64,000 nucleotides of DNA from Macrolepiota albuminosa (GCA_027475525.1 JAMWFC010000077.1:310001-374000), one strand, 5' to 3'; positions 20,961-32,998 are shown, counted from the stretch's first letter. Notes: generated by a model not told the origin, from the letters alone. Numbers and translations are program-made.

Positions 20961-22480
20961 TTGGCAGAAGGCATAGCTCCTTTCCACCCATCAACTTCTC
21001 AACCACTTGGTGCCTTACCAAGTCTCTTTCTCGCACAGAAACTACAGAACATCACTGTAGACAATTTTTCTGGTCTCTTCATGCATTTTCTTGATTTTAG
21101 TGCTAACAATTTCTTAGCATTGCCACTTGCTATACCACAACCTGTTACCTCTTCTACTCCTTTAACACCTCTTTTTCAACTTGTTATTTCCCTTACCCTG
21201 TTGCCAATTCTTAAAATTCTATCATCAATTCCCTGAACCTCTTCCCCAATTTTCAGAACTCCATCATCACTACCATTTCCTCTGCATGGCAGTACAGTTG
21301 CTATGGAACTGCCTCCCCAGCACATGCTGCCACACAACTATTTTTCTGCACCAAAGTGGAATGAGTCCAAGCCATGGAAACTCTTCCAATATTTTAAGGA
21401 ACTAGAATATCTGTTTAGAGATTGTAGTGTTACTAACCTCACTCAATGAAGAAATACATGGCATGCTATGTCTCATACAATACAGCAGAAACCTAGACTG
21501 AACTTCTTAAATTTGCTGCTCCTATAGCTGGCACACAACTGGCTATTGATGCTATCTACGAACAGTAAAAAACAGCAGTTATCTAGCTTTACCCTGATGC
21601 TGAAGAAGCTACCTAGTATATGGTAAACAAACTCTACAAACTCATACAAGACTCTTTCGACAATGGCACACACTCCCTTGGCATATTCTCCACGTACTAT
21701 CAAGAATTCCAAAAGGTTGCCAGATGGCTCTTACAGAATGGCAAACTCTACACTAATGAGGAACGTTACCTATTTCAATAAGGCATCCCGACTTTGCTGT
21801 GAACTCATATTGCTAAGCCCTTGGAAATTGTACAACCAACCCACCATCTTGAAGAACCTTACATGATTGCCAACGTCTTTGAAGCAGGTAAATGGATTTT
21901 AAAAAGTACTGACACAGGCATCAGCATTGGTATGCAACGTGCTAAGATGACTCCATCCAAGCACCCCAATGGTATCCTTCCCATTTTGGTTCCTGCCACT
22001 CTTCCCACTGCCGACTTTGTTAAGAAAGAAGATCTCAACGCTGCTATCAACGCTGCTGTTGCCTCTGCTATGACCTGAATTGAGACAATGATTGCCACTA
22101 GTATGACCACCAACCACATCACTAATGTTCCAGGTTTTAAAAGGTACTGACACAGGCATTGGCATTGATATGCAACGTGCCAGGACAATTCTATCCAAGC
22201 ATCCCATTAGAATCCTTCCTGTCCTGACTCCTGCTGTTTCTCCTGCTGCCAACTTCATTAAGAAGAAAGACCTCAATGCTGCTATCAATGCTGCCATTGC
22301 TTCCACCATGATATGAATTGAAACTATGATTGCCACCAGTATTACCGCTATCCACGTTGCTAACACTCTCATCTCCAGTAATTGCTACTTCTGTGGTAAA
22401 ATAGGACATACTATGATACAAGGATGCTGTACTACTCTGAAAAACTATATTTAGTAAGATAAAGTATGCAGGGCTATCAA
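20961..22480 (+). pseudogene. gypsy-2 gag, broken
   Basis: Pieces in several frames match gypsy-1 gag: 'FSAPKWNESKPWKLFQYFKE' followed by a DC pair, and further on 'KHPNGILPILVPATLP'. A CCHC zinc knuckle 'CYFCGKIGHTMIQGC' lies near 22383. Stops and frame changes occur at about 21237, 21447 and 22076. A 238-bp internal tandem duplication precedes the zinc knuckle. Gag would package the element RNA into particles, and this copy is not functional. Confidence 0.82.
21897..22372 (+). repeat. 238-bp imperfect tandem duplication in gypsy-2 gag
   Basis: Units 21897-22134 and 22135-22372 each contain 'ACTGACACAGGCATYRGCAT', 'MQRA', 'AAINAAxAS' coding and 'ATTGAGACAATGATTGCCAC'-like sequence. Gypsy-1 has one copy. 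The length is not a multiple of three. Confidence 0.85.
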
Positions 22481-22493
22481 CGGCAAGGTTGTA

Positions 22494-23803
22494 TTGACCA
22501 CTAGTGCAATCATCCCAAACTACTCAGAACTCAAGACCTACCAGGAATGGGTAGATGAATGGCACAGACATAACCCAGGACAAATTATTACCAGCATACT
22601 CTCAGGCAATGCTAATCCCAATTTCAACCAGGTGGCACAGCAACTAATAATCCATGAGGTTTTGCATTTTGACAGCATTGGCAACCGTCCTGGTTTCTCT
22701 CAGAAAGAGTGCATCTCTAAACTGGAACAGGAGCTCAACTTATTTAAGAATCAGGTATTTAACAGTGTTAAGATTAAACAGCCCAAGCAGCCTCTTTGTA
22801 GTTACAAGTCCATGCCAACCACTAGCAACTCCTCCTTATCTTCAGCTCCTACCGCTCTACCTGCACCTGTCACTTTATTCACACCTGCTGCACCCACTCC
22901 TATCATACCACCAACTACATCTAATCCTGTTCCTAATGCTTCTTTACCACTTTATTTTTATGCTGGTCTTTCCAACAGATATCATGCTTCTACCCAACAT
23001 AACTTTTCAGCTCCCAAGAAATACCCTGAAGGTGGTTACTGCCCCACTGCACCAATTTTTGATAAGAAATTCAACCACATCTTTAGCTGCATTATGAAAA
23101 TGCCAGTCATGCTTTTGGTAGAGGAACTCTGCAGCATCGCACCAGTCATCCAAAACCAAGTCAAAATGGCAGTTACTCCTTGACATTACTGAGGTCAATG
23201 AATTGGACAACGCACTTCCTGGTTTCTTTGTCACTGCCAACCCTCTTGTTACCTTCAGCACCAACACTCTTTTAGTCAAATCTGTGGCTAACACCACTTC
23301 TATTGATCTTGTAGAAACATATATGAGGTTGCTAGAGCATGGAGAGGATCCCGCTATTCTTATCATCATTCAGGACTCTCATGCCATTAGGTCTGTTATG
23401 CTTACTGTCAATAATAAGAGTAAGATAGAGGCCATTGTAGACAGTGGCTCTCAGATTATCTCTATAGCTGCCAAAGTCGCCAACAACCTAAGACTGATTT
23501 ATAATTCCAACATTATCCTAAACATGCAGAGCACTAACAGTACAGTGGACAGATCTTTTGGGCTCATCAAAAACGTGCTGTGCACCATTAATGACATCAT
23601 ATTTTATCTTCAGATCCACATCTTGTATTCTCCTGCTTATGACCTCCTTCTTGGCAAACCTTTCAACATCTTAGCACACTTAGTATTCAAGACTCTTACC
23701 AATGAAGAAACAACTTTGACCATTAGCAACCCCAATTCCAGCATTTGATACACTGTACCAACATTCTCTAGGGGACAACAGAAAGGTATATACAGCAAGC
23801 CAC
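22494..23803 (+). pseudogene. gypsy-2 protease region
   Basis: Two open stretches (22494-23183 and 23203-23748) separated by a TGA and a small shift. The first holds a helical segment 'CISKLEQELNLFKNQVFNSV' and a Pro/Ser/Thr-rich linker. The second has the aspartic protease active site 'IEAIVDSGSQIISIAAKVA' with an intact D-S-G. It continues with 'DLLLGKPFNILAH' as in other proteases of this family. The frame continues to the LTR-B insertion at 23804. The protease would cleave the Gag-Pol polyprotein. Confidence 0.85.
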
Positions 23804-24714
23804 TGTAGTACTTGGTTGCAAGTAGTACTGATAGTTCTGGGGCTTGATGGTGTAGAATGTTACTTGCAATACACACTGACTTGATGGTGAAATTGATATG
23901 TTATAATGTTGAAGGCTTTTAATAATCTTCCTGAAAGCAGAGGGTTCTCAACAAACTCCAGCCTAAGTGATTCACTCTCTAGGAACCACCAAGCCTTTGC
24001 CTATCAATTGCCTGTCTATTCTCTACTAAACTTGGGCTATTTATACTGTTTTTCTGGTGCACAGACCACTATCTACACATGACTCTTTGTTGTCAACTCC
24101 TCAGCCTCCAGAACATATTTAATAGTCCAATTTCCCTTTTGAGAGGCATGTTTTGATGCCACCAGTTCCACCATTCTTCTGGATGTCTCTGATTGCCACT
24201 TTCCCATTTGCTTCAGCTCCATTTAGCACGATCCCATTCATAGATTCTTCTTTCTCCTTTTAGCACTTCCCTGCATTTCATGCTTCTTTTGACATCTCTC
24301 CATGCTTCTTTTCCTTTCCCCTTTCAGTCATGTCAAATTGGGCATTGTCAGATCTGATCTTGATCTAGATCATCATCCATGCTTCTTTTCCTTTCCCCTT
24401 TCAGTCATGTCAAATTGGGCATTGTCAGATCTGATCTTGATCTAGATCATCATAAATTGATCCCATTTCGTCACTTCTGCCAGCTCCCATGCTTTCCCTC
24501 CTCATTACAGTGGTTGGACTATTGTTGAGTAGATAGCTTCAGCTGGTCCCTGCTCTTTGTTCTGTACTGTCTGTGTATTTATTAGGATGTTTTTGGAGAT
24601 ATAATTTGTTGAGACTGCTACCAGAAAGCTTACAGTTTTCAGCCTTATGATTAAATGTTTATTTTGACTTCTGGTGCATGTTGTGTCCCTGACTGCTGGT
24701 ACAGCATCGTATCA
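23804..24714 (+). mobile_element. solo LTR-B copy 2, inside gypsy-2
   Basis: 911 bp including one 77-bp duplication. Starts TGTAGTACTTGG, ends CATCGTATCA. Flanked by CCAC (23800-23803) and CTAC (24715-24718), a 4-bp duplication with one change. Collapsing it joins the gypsy frame as S-K-P-L-P-E-F-T-D. Confidence 0.88.
24300..24453. repeat. perfect 77-bp tandem duplication within LTR-B
   Basis: Copies 24300-24376 and 24377-24453 are identical. LTR-B copies at 10.3 and 30.5 kb lack the duplication. Confidence 0.95.
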
Positions 24715-25075
24715 CTACCAGAGTTTACTGATCATCACACCAGTAAACATCCTCACCGGTGTTTTCACAGACCATCGAGGAGGTGATTGGCAACAATCAC
24801 TGAGATGTAGTGCTAACGCTAGAATACAACCACCCTAGTAGTCTTGTACATATCTTGCAAACGGCCTTTATTGATACAGAAGTACTTTCTACTATATCTG
24901 ATTCTGTCACTGAAAATCTTCAGAAAACTCCACAAAACATTACCAACTCCTCTCTTGCCTACTTGTACCTTACCACCTTGGACTCTTTCTAGAAAATTGC
25001 TACAAAAGATATATATCTCACCACTTTTCCTGGAGCCTCTGCTTCTGCTGTTCTTTCTGTTTTCCAATCTCCTTG
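24715..25075 (+). pseudogene. gypsy-2 post-protease remnant
   Basis: Continues after the LTR-B with 'LEYNHPSSLVHILQTAF' and 'SLAYLYLTTLDSF', matching the gypsy-1 stretch at 35690-35940 ('LDYNHWTEQVTFILHTPL', 'ALSYLYLTTSDITENL'). Similarity ends near 25075 before any reverse transcriptase motif, so this is the truncation point. Confidence 0.75.
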
Positions 25076-26458
25076 AAGTGCGATGCTACATCTGAGTTGT
25101 CTATTGAAGCTAATCTTAATTGATATCAGTTTGAATGTCCATTAAAGTTGCCTCAGAGTAACCTCTATTTACCGTCCGATATCACAGCAATCAAAAATAT
25201 TACTGTTGATGAGTATTGTCCTTCTTGTCCTTATTAGAATGTCTGCTCATTGTCTTCAATGTGTATAGCAAAAGCAGGTCTAGCAATCAAGATCAATTAA
25301 AATACCTTTATACCATGCATGGCAGTGCTATCAATGGTGCCAATTCATATAGTTGCTCGACTATTATGCACAACGCACTTTATTTGGCATTGATTGTATC
25401 CCCACTCATGTTACTTCTTCCTCGTGAGTATGGTGTACTAACCGGTAAAGACTCCCTGCTGCAGATAAATTGATCTACCTTTTATTTTGTTTGAGCAATT
25501 CTGATTGCTTTTAAAGCTTTGGAGGCATGTTGGAGGGCTCAAACATCCACATATCATCATTGAGGCAGATCAAGTATTATGGCGAGTGTGTTTCTCAGCA
25601 GCTCAGGGTGGTGACTTGCTAACCAAATTGTCATCTGCTTTGAGTACCCTGACTGATCAAATTAACGAAGCAGCACCTGCTTGGATTGAAATTGTATCCA
25701 TCCCTTCCCCTTCTAAGAAGCGTCTTTGTGATGCTTTGCTTGCTACTTTGACTCCTGCATTGACCACTTCAACAAGCAACAAAACTCAATGAGACAATGA
25801 CGCAAGCCAGTTGTTTGGACCCGCTCTGTTCTTTGTTAGATTGGATGCCTTACCAAGACCCTCTAATTGCTTGGCAAGCCCATCAGGTCACGTAGATGTT
25901 CCTCATCCAACTGTCAGCAACAAGCTTAATAGTTATGAGCAGTCTTCACCTATGAGGCCCAAATTTTTGGCTCTGCTAAGACTTCTAAAAACAACCAGAG
26001 AAAATTGGCATGTATTGCGGCTAAAAACAAGCGAGTCTCCCATGTTGGACTTGGATGGCGCTAGCAATTCCTCCAACAACTCTGCTGAGGTAATAGCAGT
26101 TGCTTCACCCCTTGAAAATGTTGAGACAGATCAGAGTTATATTGATCTGACCCTTGAGTCTATAGTGAGTAACTGTTCATGTATTGATCAACTGGTTGTG
26201 ATTCTGGGTTTAGAATGATGAGGATAGCTATATAGTCAAAGATCTGAATCGTCTTGATCTCTTAGAATCATAGATTCTCCGTGAAGGGGACACTGTACAA
26301 ATACCTTTGACTGGTAGCAATGGAGTATTTGAATACACGCCAAAATTTCATGTGTGTATATATTCTATTCCATTGTAGTAGCCTTCTATTCACTGCTCTG
26401 TAGCTTGACAGAGACCTTGTTTAGTTTTGCAGAATGTATGCCACATCTATTGCTCATT

Positions 26459-27054
26459 TGTCAGGAGACTCCTCATTTCTTCCTTTTCTCACTCTTTATC
26501 TCTTCACTCTCCCTTTATTCATTCTCCTATTTCTTCTGATATTATTTCATTTTACTGTTTCTATTCTTTCAACACTATTTGTTAGTACTATTTTCAGCCC
26601 TTGAGATGCTCTGGTTCATTATTTCATTTTACTGTTTCTATTCTTTCAACACTATTTGTTAGTACTATTTTCAGCCCTTGAGATGCTCTGGTTCTTTAGC
26701 TACCATTCAAACAAGTGTGGGCCCTTCAGCACCACTTCCAGACTGCTTATATAATCCAGAGTTTGCTTTTCTGACTTCTAAAGTCCGGAGTTTTCCTGCC
26801 TTGTTTGCACAGTTGTTTGGTTAGTCAATTTTCGAGTTTTTAAGGTTTTGTTGTACTGTACAGTTGTTTCCCATGCTTCAGAGGCCCCAGAAGCGTCCAA
26901 CCTGGCATAGGGAATCCCTAGACTTGTTCTCTTTGGATCTCCCTCTGCCAGGTGAGTAGTTATTATAATATTGTCAGTACATACTCTAATACACTTTGGA
27001 TCTCCCTCTGCCAGCTGTGTGACTGAGCCACAGCCTCTAGAGGTTGCCCTTACA
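26459..27054 (-). mobile_element. solo LTR-A inside the JmjC-like gene
   Basis: 596 bp including one 77-bp duplication. On the minus strand it starts TGTAAGGGCAACC and ends CTCCTGACA. Flanked by TCATT (26454-26458) and TCATC (27055-27059), a 5-bp duplication with one change. Collapsing it keeps the host exon open (C-S-S-E-S-I-L-I-R-E-G). Confidence 0.88.
26541..26694. repeat. perfect 77-bp tandem duplication within LTR-A
   Basis: Copies 26541-26617 and 26618-26694 are identical. The LTR-A at 8.1 kb has one copy of this segment but duplicates a different 77 bp. Confidence 0.95.
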
Positions 27055-29010
27055 TCATCAGAATCAATACTCATCCGTGAAGGTGATGACTCAAACTGAG
27101 TATCACTTTTCATTTCCACTTGCTCTTTCAAAAATATTGGCATTGCAATCTTGTATTCTTGTTATTGAGAACTAGCATATTGACCCAGGCTTCAATATGC
27201 ACTCCTTATCAGACGTATGCATCCTGGACAATGTTATCCAGGTGCATGGTATGTTCTCCTTTGTTTTATTATTATTATATTTAATTTAATTTAATTTATT
27301 TATTTATTTTCCTGCAGATTTTACCATATCTGGTACCAAACACTTGAAGCATGCAACCCTTTGGGATCTTCTAAGAATACTGGAATCTTTGTACCCAAGA
27401 TCATTAAGTGCTTTGGATATCTCTGCTTTCCTAGAAACTTTCCTGCATCTCCTATTCTCAGGTGACTTGGCTGTCTAGGAAAAAGTTCAAGGTTACAGGT
27501 ACTGTAAAGTGAAGGATTTTTATCCAATTTTGGATATGTGATGGAATCTTGCATCTACCAGCAGAACTCACCATTACTAGCATATTGATACCAATGGTTT
27601 TGCTACCTTTGTCTTCGTCAAGACTGGCACGAAGTTGTGGTTTGTAGCATCATCCAAATCTGGAAATTACAATGACTTCAGAGCCTGGGATCTTTATGTT
27701 AACAATTTTTACACCAGAAAGCCAAACAATGAAAAGTAGGACGTCGAGCTACTTGTTCTGCAGCCAGTTTCCATGCTGTTTGTCCACTGGTTATTTTTTT
27801 CCTACTAATAATATATTATTACAGCATTATGCGCCTGTGTCTACCTCATGCCATAGTTACTCCCATACCAACAATATGCTGCGGAGGTTATTTCTACAAC
27901 ACATCGACTTTTGCTGCCTCAATAATCAGCTTATATCACCATTGCGTTGCTTCCACATCAATATCCAACATCAACCATGTCTCCCTCTCATACATGGTGC
28001 TAATGCGCCTCTCCACCTATTTTGTACTTGTTCTCATCAACTCTGTGACCAAACATGGTATGTGTAGTCATCATCACATCTGTTTATACTGTTCACATAT
28101 GTGCAGATTATGACCATGTTCTGGACACAAACTCATGGGACGGTGTGCTGATCCTTTTTTGTCTATGCAACTATTTTGAATTGCATGATGCACTTGTGTC
28201 TATGAACTATGCTTGGAGCGGTGACCTTTGATCCTTTGAGGTGTCCATCAAAAACTGGGTCTGTGTGCGAAGGCTTATGTACTGGTTTTTCAATCATGAA
28301 CTTGAAAGTGAGTCTGATGGCAGTGTTATAACGGGTCTGCCTGCACTTGAATACATATTGTCTTGGTTCTTAGCTACACATGTGTGTGTACTTATGCATT
28401 ACAAAAAGCTCACATAGCTGAATAATTTATGCAGGTCCGATGCAGACACCCCACTGTCAACAACTTGTATCAACATTCAATCCATTCTTCATAATAGACC
28501 TGCCTGGAAGGCATACACCCTCATCTGTCTGCATCTTGGTGCTTCTGATGTTGATCCTGCCAAATTAACATTTGCCTAGAGGGAAAGCCAATACATTGTT
28601 CACAGAGTTCCTACAGTTGACTTTTGTGAGTGTTTTCTGTGTCTAAATCCTGACATTTTTCATCCTTCCTCAGCTTATCCATATATTGATGGTTATGTTT
28701 GGCGAGACTTCACAATTGCATGCCAACTTGGTGTCACACTCACAAATTTCAATCCCCAATACAACAAGGACACTGAATTGTCTTGCTGGGTCAAATTTTC
28801 TGTTGATGAATTGAAATCTTACAATGCCTGCTCCGAGTTTGGTTATATCAGTGACACTCATCCGAATCTCCTGTACTCATTCCTACAAACATGCCCTCCC
28901 ATAGTCCCAGCCAAAGTGATACTTCAAGTAGCTCAAGCAGTGATAACAAATCATTGGACAGGCCTGGTGAGTTGCTCTGTACAGATCTCAATATTGTACT
29001 CATTTGTGTA

Positions 29011-29264
29011 ATCTAGCTGCTAAGCAAATCCAGTGGTCTTAGCAGTTTTTTTTTATATTGTAGTTTATCTCGCTGCACTGTTGTTTGTTTATTTATTTAT
29101 TTTCTTTTGTAAACTTAATATTGTGTAGACCATCAAACAAGATATATATATCCAGTGTCTCCAGTGCTTGAAAAGATTAAGATTGTTAAGTTGTTTACCA
29201 TGCAGTAGCCTATAAAAATGCTTGAGCCAGTATTTGTATTTATGTCAAGCTATAGTACCCTGCT
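29011..29264. other. spacer between JmjC-like gene and Helitron-2
   Basis: AT-rich, no frames. Contains simple TTTA runs near 29090. Confidence 0.4.
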
Positions 29265-29415
29265 GCTATAAGCTATTGCTCTAGCCATGGTTTACATAAG
29301 CTGTTGCCACAGCAATATTTTATGTAAGCAGTTGCTCCAGCAATAATTTATATAATCTGCCACTCTGTTATATTTTATGCAAGCTCCAGCAATGATTTAT
29401 ATAATATGCCAGGCT
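29265..29415 (-). repeat. minisatellite at the 3' side of Helitron-2
   Basis: Four to five diverged units of the ~28-bp repeat seen at 19432, here inverted ('AGCAATAGCTTATAGCAGC' and 'CAACAGCTTATGTAAACCAT' on the minus strand). The orientation relative to the neighbouring Helitron is the same as at Helitron-1. Confidence 0.7.
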
Positions 29416-29425
29416 GTTGATGTGA

Positions 29426-30512
29426 TCACTCCATCCTGATGTATACAGCCAACATGGCTGTCCTGGAATTGCACTTTGACATATCAATTGAGCTTGAAGA
29501 TTCACTTTCCTTTATTATTTTATATTCAGTTGTCAATCTGTCATGATACCAAGATTTGTTGGATGCAGATACATAGCAGCTTGAAAAATGAGAGTTGCCA
29601 AAATATATAACTTCTTTTAGTGCATACTTACTCACACTCGCAGAATCAACCATTGTAATTTCAAGCCTCTTATCCACATCAACTAATACGCTTGATATAT
29701 TGAAATAGACAATTGGAGGAGCCATCAAAAACTGAAAAACCTTGATTAGTTGTCTTGCACACAAATCACATCTTGTGCTTGTATAGTACCAAAAATCATC
29801 AATATGCTTACAAATGAATGGTCTTCCTGGTGTCAGTATGATCATTACTAATTTTGATTTAACTGTTTGACAGGCCATGACATAGTGAGCTAGACAGATC
29901 ATAAACAAATCAAGCACATTTGATGTGTTGACAGACAGTTTGTTAATCAATGAGTGTATAGATGTGTATTCACCAAATGGGAACTCTGTGTGATTTCTCT
30001 GAGACAGCTTAGTCCAAAGCCATTCCCTGGTCTCCTTGAAGGCCTCATGGTCTTCCAGCGTAATACTATGGAAATCTTTCACTGGATGTTTGTTTAGATG
30101 TAGGCTCAATGCACTAAGCTTTTGGGACCATTCGAGAGAGTCTTCTTGCCATAAGTTGTATATAATAGACAATACAAAATCATATGTGCAACTGTTCAGC
30201 TTCCATGAACAGGCAAAGGGGAGACAAGTACCTTGCAAAATAGACAGACTATCTGCATGACTCAACCGTCAGCATTTGCTTGGACCATGCTCAATATCTT
30301 CCTGTATCTTCCATTTTCCTATGCTACATGGATCCTTATATACCTTGGCCCCTCTGGCAGGAATGAAAGTGTTTTTGGGCAATGGTCTTTTTTGCAGTGG
30401 CCTCTTTCTTGATATTATATGCCAATTTATGTCTATGTACCCTGAATCATCAAATTGATTGTTTTTACTCCATCTCAGAGACAGATGCAAATGAGGAGGA
30501 AAGTAAGTGTTG
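29426..30512 (-). pseudogene. Helitron-2 C-terminal extension, cysteine-protease-like
   Basis: Two open stretches (30490-30269 and 30265-29426) are separated by a TGA. The first has 'HLSLRWSKNNQFDD' and 'KNTFIPARGAKVYKDP', typical of the tail after PIF1 in agaric Helitrons. The second has 'KLNSCTYDFVLSIIYNLWQE', in which an Asn-Ser-Cys near a predicted helix resembles the nucleophile region of papain-fold proteases such as OTU or ubiquitin hydrolases. It then runs 279 codons with 'FPFGEYTSIHSLINKL' and a later 'CKHIDDFWYYTSTRCDLC'. I infer a Helitron-encoded cysteine protease-like domain. Its role in transposition is not known to me. Confidence 0.6.
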
Positions 30513-31418
30513 AAGTACTTGGTAGAAGTATTACTTGATAGTTCTGGGGCTTGCTAGTGTAGAATATGACCTTGAATTTCCACTGACTTTGACGACAAAA
30601 GGGATAATTATTATTTTGAATGTGTTTAATAATTTTGCAAAACACCGAGGTTTTGAGGAATTATAATATTGAATGAGAATAATAATATTCCCACAAGTCG
30701 AGGTTTCTTAACAAACTCCGGCCTAAGCAATTCACTCCCTGGGAATCACCGAGCCTTTGCCTATCAATTGCCTGTCCATTCTCTACTAAACTTGGGCTAT
30801 TTATACTGTTTTTCTGGTGCACAGACCACTATCTACATATGACTCTTTGTCAGAAGCTCTTCCACTTCCAGAACGTATTTATTTGATAGTCCAATTTCCC
30901 TTTTGGGAGGCCTGTTTCAGTGCCACCCATTCCACTATTCAACTTCTTGTTCCGCCATTCTTCTGGATGTTTCTGATTGCCACTTCCCCATTTGCTTGAG
31001 CACGATCCTATTTATAGATCCTTCTTTCCTCTTTTAGCACCTCCCTGCATCACCTACTTCTTTTCTTTCCTCCTTCCAGATATGTCAAATCAAACATTGA
31101 CTGATTTGATAATGAAATTGAGAAATTATAATATTGAATGACAATAATAATTTTCCAATTTCATCTTATTTCGTCTGCTCTGCCAGCTTCCATGTTTCCC
31201 CTCCCTATTACAGTGGTTAGACTATTGTTGAGCTGATAGTTTGAACTGGTCCCTGCCTGTTGTTCTGTACTTTTCTGTGTATTTGTTGGGATGTTTTTAG
31301 GGATAGTTATTTGTTGAGACTGCTACCAGGAGGCTTACAGTTTTCAGCCCATAATTAAATGTTTATTTTAACTTCTGGTGCATGTTGTGTCCCTGACTGC
31401 TGGTACAGCATCGTATCA
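30513..31418 (+). mobile_element. solo LTR-B copy 3, inside Helitron-2
   Basis: 906 bp, starts TGAAGTACTTGG, ends CATCGTATCA, flanked by perfect GTGT (30509-30512 and 31419-31422). Removing it and one GTGT joins the Helitron frame as R-K-S-D-T-Y-F-P-P. This copy lacks the 77-bp duplication seen in copy 2. Confidence 0.92.
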
Positions 31419-31950
31419 GTGTCGCTTTTGCGTTGTCCAAATGATGCTATCAAATTAGACCATCTTGGAGTGTCATAGAAACCCTTTGGCAGCTTCCTTA
31501 CATACCTCAGCTTTGTTATCTCATCCAGCAACTCCAAATCCCAGAACTCCTGGCGTAGTATGCCAGTTGCTTTTCCTTGAATGACGGTTCTGTCAAATCC
31601 ATGTATTATAATAGTACTGGCTGCAGTAGCGCTTTGGGACAGTGCTGTATAGTAAGTCTGATAGGATTGACATTTGAACAAGTCAACAGGATTGAAAGGC
31701 CTAGTCTTCCCTTGGCTAGCGTAATCAGTTATAGCATAGTTGATGAGTATTTTGACTTGTGATTGCAAAATTGTAAACTTTTGGTTGTTAGGTAGACTGC
31801 ATTCAGTCAAAACTGTGCTTCTAGTTATCAGTACTACGTCTTCAGAAAGACCTTTTATCTGTACATGGTGTGGTGGATTCTTCAGTTTTACAAACAGCGT
31901 GTCTATCATATGTTGACCAACATCTGTACACAACTTCTATTCATATATGT
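31419..31950 (-). pseudogene. Helitron-2 PIF1 helicase, C-terminal half
   Basis: Minus-strand motifs are 'MIDTLFVKLKNPPHHVQIKG', 'KILINYAITDYASQGKTRPF', 'CQSYQTYYTALSQSATA' and 'TGILRQEFWDLELLDEITKL'. These are the late helicase motifs and the C-terminal signature of this Helitron family. The exon is open from 31933 down to the LTR-B target. An in-frame TAG lies just upstream, beside the gypsy-1 insertion point. It would act as the unwinding motor of the transposase. Confidence 0.9.
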
Positions 31951-32993
31951 TAATAGGCTTCTACTTGGACTGAGCACATCAAGGGACATTATAGGTCAAC
32001 TGACACTTGACATACTAGAGACTCTAGTGACCAGTTTGGATACAGAGCAGCTCTAGCTCTGTTGCTTTATAGCAAGACTTATCCATTTTACCTTAATCAC
32101 CAGTTATTAGCCCTTCAGCACACTCCACTCACCTACTTCAAGGATCGAGAAGGCTCAGAACCTATAGTGCTAGCACGATAGTGAGGAGTTGACTCTGACC
32201 AAACCTCGATCAATACTGGAAGGGGTTAGCAGTTGGCGCTGTCAATCACTGAGGCACCTCAATCAGAAGTCTAAAAGAATCAATGACAACGAGACAGAAT
32301 ACATGCAGACTCGACATTCAAATCGATCAAAAGATGGTACAATGTTTAGTGCCAGGATTAGCACTCACGGCATCTGTTGAGGATTTTCTGACCATATCCC
32401 AGAATGGCCTGACCAATTAAATTACATCAAAAAGTGAGAAGACTTGTACAATTTCTAAGTAGATTTAGAGTCACCATTGGTTGCCGTCACCTATGTGCTG
32501 CAGGCCACTGATTGACAGGTGGCCATTAGCTACAATTATGAGGAGAGGTGCTAATTGGTAGCGCCACCAATAGACTTATTTTTGGAAATACAGTAGTGCA
32601 TAGTATAAAGGCTAGCTACTTTACATGTATATAACAACGAATCGTAACCTCTTGAGCACCCAGTTATACTTAGCATTCAAATCACGCTAGCTTTGCCTGA
32701 CTTTGTCACTAAGTTTGGCACTAGCTTTGTCTATCTCGTCTTAATCATTTACAGTGCCACCTACGGGCACATTACACTGCGCTATTTGTCTTCTTCTCTA
32801 TATCTTTCCTTAAACTACAACACTTATCATTTACTAGGTAGCACCCGAGGCACTATCATCTAGCACATTATTCTATCACATTTGCTTGAGCACACCAGGA
32901 CCCTGCTGGGACTCCTCACAACCTGCATGCCAGGCACTGGAGATGATATTGTACTGCATATACATCCAGCGCACCCAACCACAGTTGGCATCA
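31951..32993 (+). repeat. gypsy-1 5' LTR
   Basis: Starts TAATAGGCTT (TGATAGGCTT in the 3' LTR) and ends GGCATCA. TATAAA at 32604-32609 is a likely promoter element. It differs from the 3' LTR at scattered sites, mostly C/T or G/A, by eye a few percent. Confidence 0.9.
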
Positions 32994-32998
32994 CCATT

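Larger units (their letters stand above)
19965..25075 (+). mobile_element. gypsy-2: truncated Ty3/gypsy element
   Basis: 5' LTR, primer-binding-like site, gag and protease are present in order, with an LTR-B inserted after protease. Reverse transcriptase, RNase H, integrase and the 3' LTR are missing. Homology to gypsy-1 stops at about 25075, where the JmjC-like gene begins. It is the same family as gypsy-1, judged by shared gag, protease and post-protease sequences. Confidence 0.85.
25078..29010 (+). pseudogene. decayed multi-exon gene with JmjC-like domain
   Basis: At least six exons joined by 47-81 bp introns, including 26165-26213, 26352-26432, 27778-27824 and 28058-28106, all GT-AG. The N-terminal part has a Cys-rich segment ('VDEYCPSCPY', then 'LFGIDCIPTHVTSSS') and a predicted helix near 25550-25680. 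The central part (27320-28057) resembles fungal JmjC proteins: 'HIDTNGFATFVFVKTGTKLW' supplies the His-x-Asp metal pair and 'CLPHAIVTPIPTICCGGYFY' the third His. The C-terminal region has no recognised domain. Stops (for example near 27475, 27540 and 28229) and an LTR-A insertion disable it. JmjC proteins are Fe(II)/2-oxoglutarate dioxygenases, but the substrate here is unknown. It may be a host gene or element cargo. Confidence 0.68.

Noticed and set aside
26778..27143. 121-codon minus-strand frame with repeated LAEGDPK
   Set aside because: It is LTR-A sequence read through its border into the JmjC gene antisense strand. The repeat reflects LTR structure, not a protein.
30036..30458. Plus-strand frames over the Helitron-2 extension
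   Set aside because: Antisense shadows of the recognised Helitron tail.
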